A model generated the notes under the pieces. It saw only the letters and a list, made by a program, of their open reading frames with translations, was not told where the DNA came from and ran no database searches. A DNA stretch of 64,000 nt. It comes from Noviluteimonas lactosilytica (lineage in GTDB: Bacteria; Pseudomonadota; Gammaproteobacteria; Xanthomonadales; Xanthomonadaceae). The position numbers were made by a program, and so were the translations under genes. Positions 61,391 through 64,000 of the stretch are shown here, one piece after another (the stretch's first letter is position 1; each line of letters begins with the position of its first letter). The stretch covers positions 434,001 through 498,000 of the forward strand of contig NZ_JAJGAK010000002.1 of assembly GCF_020866925.1 (NCBI RefSeq). Reading direction: 5' to 3'.

Positions 61391-63172
61391 TCACTCGCGT
61401 GGTCCAGTGCGCGGCGGCATGCGGGCGAGGCGATCGAGCAGGATGCGTTTGAGCGCGGCCACCGTGGCCGGCTCCGCCTGCAGGTGATGGTCGCCGCGGA
61501 TGCGGACTTCCTTCGCACCGGGCCACGCCTGGCTTTCGAGCGGCACGACACCGTCGCCGCGTTCCGGATGATCGGGATCGACGATGCCGATCAGCGACCA
61601 CGCTTCCACGCCCGGTACGATCGGCAATCCGCGCGCCGCGCGATGCACGGGATTCCGCGGCGACAACGTGTCGAGGCTGTTCGGTCCCCCGGCGGCGAAC
61701 ACGGGTTGCAACGCCGGCTGGATCGCATCGGGCGCGCCGGTGGCGATGCGCTTGAGCAAGCCGATGGCCTGCGCCGAACTCTCAACCAGGCCGCGCAGCA
61801 AACGCGCCACCACACCGTCCGCGGCTTCGCTGCCGCCATGCGGCGTGGAGATGAACACCACGGTGTCGATGTCCGGCACCGGCTTGAACAGGAAGACTTC
61901 CTGCGCGAGCGCCTCGTCTTCCGGCGACACGCCGAGCGCTCCCGGCGGCTTCGCGAACGTCGCATTCCACAGCGCCATGCCCGGATCGGTCACGAGCAAC
62001 CGCGCGAGCACGCCGCCCATCGAATGCCCGACGATCACCAGCGACGGATCGCCGCCGCCTGACACGTGTGCGTCGCGCAACGTGCCGATGCCGCGCGCGA
62101 GCGCGTAGCGATTGGCGAGCAGCGGCGGCCCGGTCCAGTAGCGCGCGAGCCACACCTGGTAGCGATCCGCGAGTTCCGGATCGCCGAGCACTTCGTTCGC
62201 GAAGTTGGCCCATGCGACCGGGCTGCTCGCGAACCCATGCACGAGCACCAGCGGCGTCTTCTCCGCATCGATCGGCGCGAGCAGGCGCAGTTCGCTCGTG
62301 ACCATCGCCTCCGGTCGACGCAAGCCGCCCCATGCGTTGAGTTCCTCGTCGAACAGCGCCGCCGACAGCGCGTAGGCCGCGGTCGTGTCGCGCGCGAGGT
62401 CGACGCGGCCGAGCGCAGTGTCGATGCGCTGGTGGCTGGAGGCGTCGGTGACTTCCAATGACTCCCCCGTTGCATCGCGCACGTAACGCACGTTGATCGC
62501 CAGTGCGAACGGCTGCGGTGGGAACATCGGCATTCCCTTCGCTTGCCCGATCGCCACCGCCGCCACGCCGAGCCCGTCGTCGACCTGCCGCGTGCGCAGG
62601 CCCTGCGTGCGCACGCCCGCGGCGAGCACCACGCGTTGCACGTCGGCGCGTGGGAAACGCGCGTCGTCGGTGCGCCAGCGCCAGCGAATCGGTTCGGCGC
62701 GGTCGAAGGGAACCTCGTTCACCAACTTCGACGTGCACGCATCGTGCAGGCGCAATGCCAGTTGCGAACGCGCGTCGAGCGCCGATTTGCGGCCTTCGAG
62801 GTTTTCTGCGAACAGATAACGCTCGGTGTGGCGCGCGCAATCGAGCGCGAGTTGCACCGGGCGCACGCCGCGTTGCGAACCGCGATGCAGCAGGTCGGCC
62901 GCCGCGAGCAGGCGGGTCGCTTCGCGCACGGTGCCCGGGGTTTCGATCACGGCGCGTGCGCAGGCCGCGGCTTCGCGTTCGCAGTCGCCCTGGATGGCGA
63001 GCATCGAGAGGACTTCGTGCGTCGTATCCGAGAGATGATCGGCGACCGCGAGGCCATCGAGTGCGATGCCGCCCGGCATCTCGCCTTCGCGCGCGCCCAC
63101 GCTCGCGCAGCCCGCGACGAGCATCGACGCGATGCAGAGAGCCGCCAACGTCGCGCGCATGCGCGCCGACAT
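61391..63172 (-). CDS. Alpha/beta-hydrolase lipoprotein (lipase-like)
   Basis: This 593-residue predicted lipoprotein has the lipobox LVAGC (Cys22). The first half is a helical and beta region without clear motifs (four Cys around GDCEREAAACARAV and LDCARHTERY). The second half is the hydrolase: PLVLVHGFASSPVAWANFANEV (oxyanion region), VIVGHSMGGVLARLLV (nucleophile Ser), FISTPHGGSEAADG and a C-terminal DHHLQAEP (probable catalytic His). It resembles PGAP1/lipase class proteins. Substrate is unknown. Confidence 0.87.
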   Translation of the reverse strand: MSARMRATLAALCIASMLVAGCASVGAREGEMPGGIALDGLAVADHLSDTTHEVLSMLAIQGDCEREAAACARAVIETPGTVREATRLLAAADLLHRGSQRGVRPVQLALDCARHTERYLFAENLEGRKSALDARSQLALRLHDACTSKLVNEVPFDRAEPIRWRWRTDDARFPRADVQRVVLAAGVRTQGLRTRQVDDGLGVAAVAIGQAKGMPMFPPQPFALAINVRYVRDATGESLEVTDASSHQRIDTALGRVDLARDTTAAYALSAALFDEELNAWGGLRRPEAMVTSELRLLAPIDAEKTPLVLVHGFASSPVAWANFANEVLGDPELADRYQVWLARYWTGPPLLANRYALARGIGTLRDAHVSGGGDPSLVIVGHSMGGVLARLLVTDPGMALWNATFAKPPGALGVSPEDEALAQEVFLFKPVPDIDTVVFISTPHGGSEAADGVVARLLRGLVESSAQAIGLLKRIATGAPDAIQPALQPVFAAGGPNSLDTLSPRNPVHRAARGLPIVPGVEAWSLIGIVDPDHPERGDGVVPLESQAWPGAKEVRIRGDHHLQAEPATVAALKRILLDRLARMPPRTGPRE

Positions 63173-63178
63173 CGTCGC

Positions 63179-63337
63179 CTACTCCAGCACCCGCGCGGCC
63201 GCGATGAAGCCGAGCGTCATCGCGACCACCAGCCATGCGCCCTGCAGGCGCGGCGGCGCGGGCAGCGGCAAATCGAGCACGCGACAGACGACGCCGACCA
63301 GCAACGCCATGACCACGCCGGTAATCGCGAGCATCAT
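63179..63337 (-). CDS. XapX-domain microprotein
   Basis: This 52-residue membrane protein, MMLAITGVVMALLVGVVCRVLDLPLPAPPRLQGAWLVVAMTLG..., matches the XapX pattern of a short helix, 'R-x-x-x-x-P-x-P-A-P-P' and a second helix. Its start overlaps the stop of the second XapX gene by 4 bases. The function of XapX proteins is unknown. Confidence 0.75.
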   Translation of the reverse strand: MMLAITGVVMALLVGVVCRVLDLPLPAPPRLQGAWLVVAMTLGFIAAARVLE

Positions 63338-63564
63338 CGTGTGCGCTCCGCGTGCGTATCGCCGGTGGGACCGCCGCACTGCAGATGCTGGGTCGCGTGG
63401 CGACGCGCGATCCAGCGATCGGCCAGCACGTAGCCGCAGGTCATCGCGAACACGATCAGCGCGCCGACCAGCACGGGCGGTGCGGGCGCGGGAATGCCGA
63501 ACCATCGGCAAACGAAGCCGATGGAGAAGCCGAGCGACAACCCGATCGCGAACTTGACGTTCAT
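63334..63564 (-). CDS. XapX/DUF1427-domain microprotein
   Basis: This 76-residue protein (MNVKFAIGLSLGFSIGFVCRWFGIPAPAPPVLVGALIVFAMTCGYVLADRW) has two helices and the central IPAPAPP motif of XapX, then a hydrophilic tail with GGPTGDTH. Its start overlaps the stop of the MFS gene by 4 bases and its stop overlaps the next XapX gene, so the three are translationally coupled. The two microproteins are tandem paralogues. Confidence 0.78.
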   Translation of the reverse strand: MNVKFAIGLSLGFSIGFVCRWFGIPAPAPPVLVGALIVFAMTCGYVLADRWIARRHATQHLQCGGPTGDTHAERTR

Positions 63565-64000
63565 GCACCCGCACTCCTTGCGTGCCGTGCGCGCGCATCC
63601 GGCGCGAGGAAGTGCCGCACCACCGGCGCGGCGCCGGGCACGAGGGCTTCGGCGATCCCCGCCTGCAAGCGGCGTTCCTCGCCGGTGACACGCTGGTGTT
63701 GCCGAAGGTGCTCGGACCACGAGCCGACGATGAATGATTCGAGCCACGTACCAGGCTGCGCGACATCTTCGAGCACGGACCACTGCAACGCGCCGTCGCG
63801 ACGGCGCGATTCGCCGAGCGCCGCCATCAGCGCATGGAAGCGCGCGTTCTCCCCGGGCGCCACCGCGTATTCCACCGTGACGAGCACGGGGCCGCGATCG
63901 CCTTCGAGCACCGCCGCCATGATCGGCTGCGGCCAATGTCCCGACGGCGCGAGGTCGAGGTGCGCCACGTCGCCGATGCGATAGCGCCCCGCCCACAGCG
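63561..64000 (-). CDS. MFS_3-type exporter with C-terminal ABM-like domain (5' part outside window)
   Basis: The frame is open to the window end (L-W-A-G-R-Y-R-I-G-D-V-A-H-L-D-L-A-P...), so only the C-terminal 146 residues are seen. The stretch LDLAPSGHWPQPIMAAVLEGDRGPVLVTVEYAVAPGENARFHALMAALGESRRRDGALQWSVLEDVAQPGTWLESFIVGSWSEHLRQHQRVT matches the antibiotic-biosynthesis-monooxygenase-like tail fused to MFS_3 (EntS-like) exporters. The membrane part is expected upstream. It ends with a 4-base overlap to the XapX gene. Confidence 0.75.
   Translation of the reverse strand, partial: LWAGRYRIGDVAHLDLAPSGHWPQPIMAAVLEGDRGPVLVTVEYAVAPGENARFHALMAALGESRRRDGALQWSVLEDVAQPGTWLESFIVGSWSEHLRQHQRVTGEERRLQAGIAEALVPGAAPVVRHFLAPDARARHARSAGA

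Overview
The window is a GC-rich (roughly two-thirds G+C by eye) chromosomal segment of a gammaproteobacterium. Gene content points to the family Xanthomonadaceae, probably Lysobacter or a close relative: two large TonB-dependent receptors with Xanthomonas-type signal peptides, a GPH-type maltose transporter next to secreted GH13 enzymes, a full Entner-Doudoroff operon, many secreted hydrolases and S9/NlpC peptidases. This is judged from protein families only. No rRNA, tRNA, CRISPR array, prophage or insertion sequence was seen.

Layout. (1) 1-4,000: the 3' end of a phosphate (pst) operon (pstB, phoU), an inverted-repeat element, a 19-base C tract, then a compact RiPP metallophore locus (hvfA-like precursor with two EGxCG motifs fused to two EF-hands, MNIO enzyme, partner protein), then rnt. 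(2) 4,300-11,400: a guanidine exporter behind a guanidine-II riboswitch, rlmB, and small secreted, envelope and regulatory genes, ending with a LacI-type regulator. (3) 11,438-13,861: rnr. (4) 14,049-31,365: a starch/maltodextrin locus with two GH13 amylases, a GPH transporter, a sugar-porter MFS, an (alpha/alpha)6-type glycosidase, an alpha-glucosidase, a pullulanase-esterase fusion and a TonB-dependent receptor. (5) 31,389-32,316: a type II toxin-antitoxin pair and a small protein. (6) 32,418-38,080: zwf-pgl-edd-glk-eda, every junction overlapping. (7) 38,207-43,980: TPR, secreted, beta-helix, ExbD and lipoprotein-esterase genes. (8) 44,012-54,762: a probable cell-wall-peptide scavenging locus (serine hydrolase, Oar-like receptor, transglutaminase-like protein, divergent from DUF819 permease, NlpC/P60 enzyme, dipeptide epimerase, MurR/RpiR regulator). 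(9) 54,764-64,000: a second copy of the inverted repeat, an S9 peptidase, a hybrid sensor kinase, pirin, DoxX, a lipoprotein hydrolase, two XapX microproteins and the C-terminal end of an MFS exporter.

How it works together. The carbohydrate locus forms a path from outer membrane to central metabolism: the receptor imports maltodextrins, lipoprotein and periplasmic amylases and the pullulanase debranch and cut them, the transporters bring maltose and glucose inside, the cytoplasmic alpha-glucosidase frees glucose, and Glk plus the Entner-Doudoroff operon consume it. Three near-palindromic 14-bp sites with the core TGnATACGTATnCA lie before the glycosidases, before the receptor and before zwf. 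They suggest one LacI-type regulator ties the whole path together, possibly the one encoded at 10,290. The second nutrient locus looks built for peptidoglycan peptides, which fits a bacteriolytic lifestyle.
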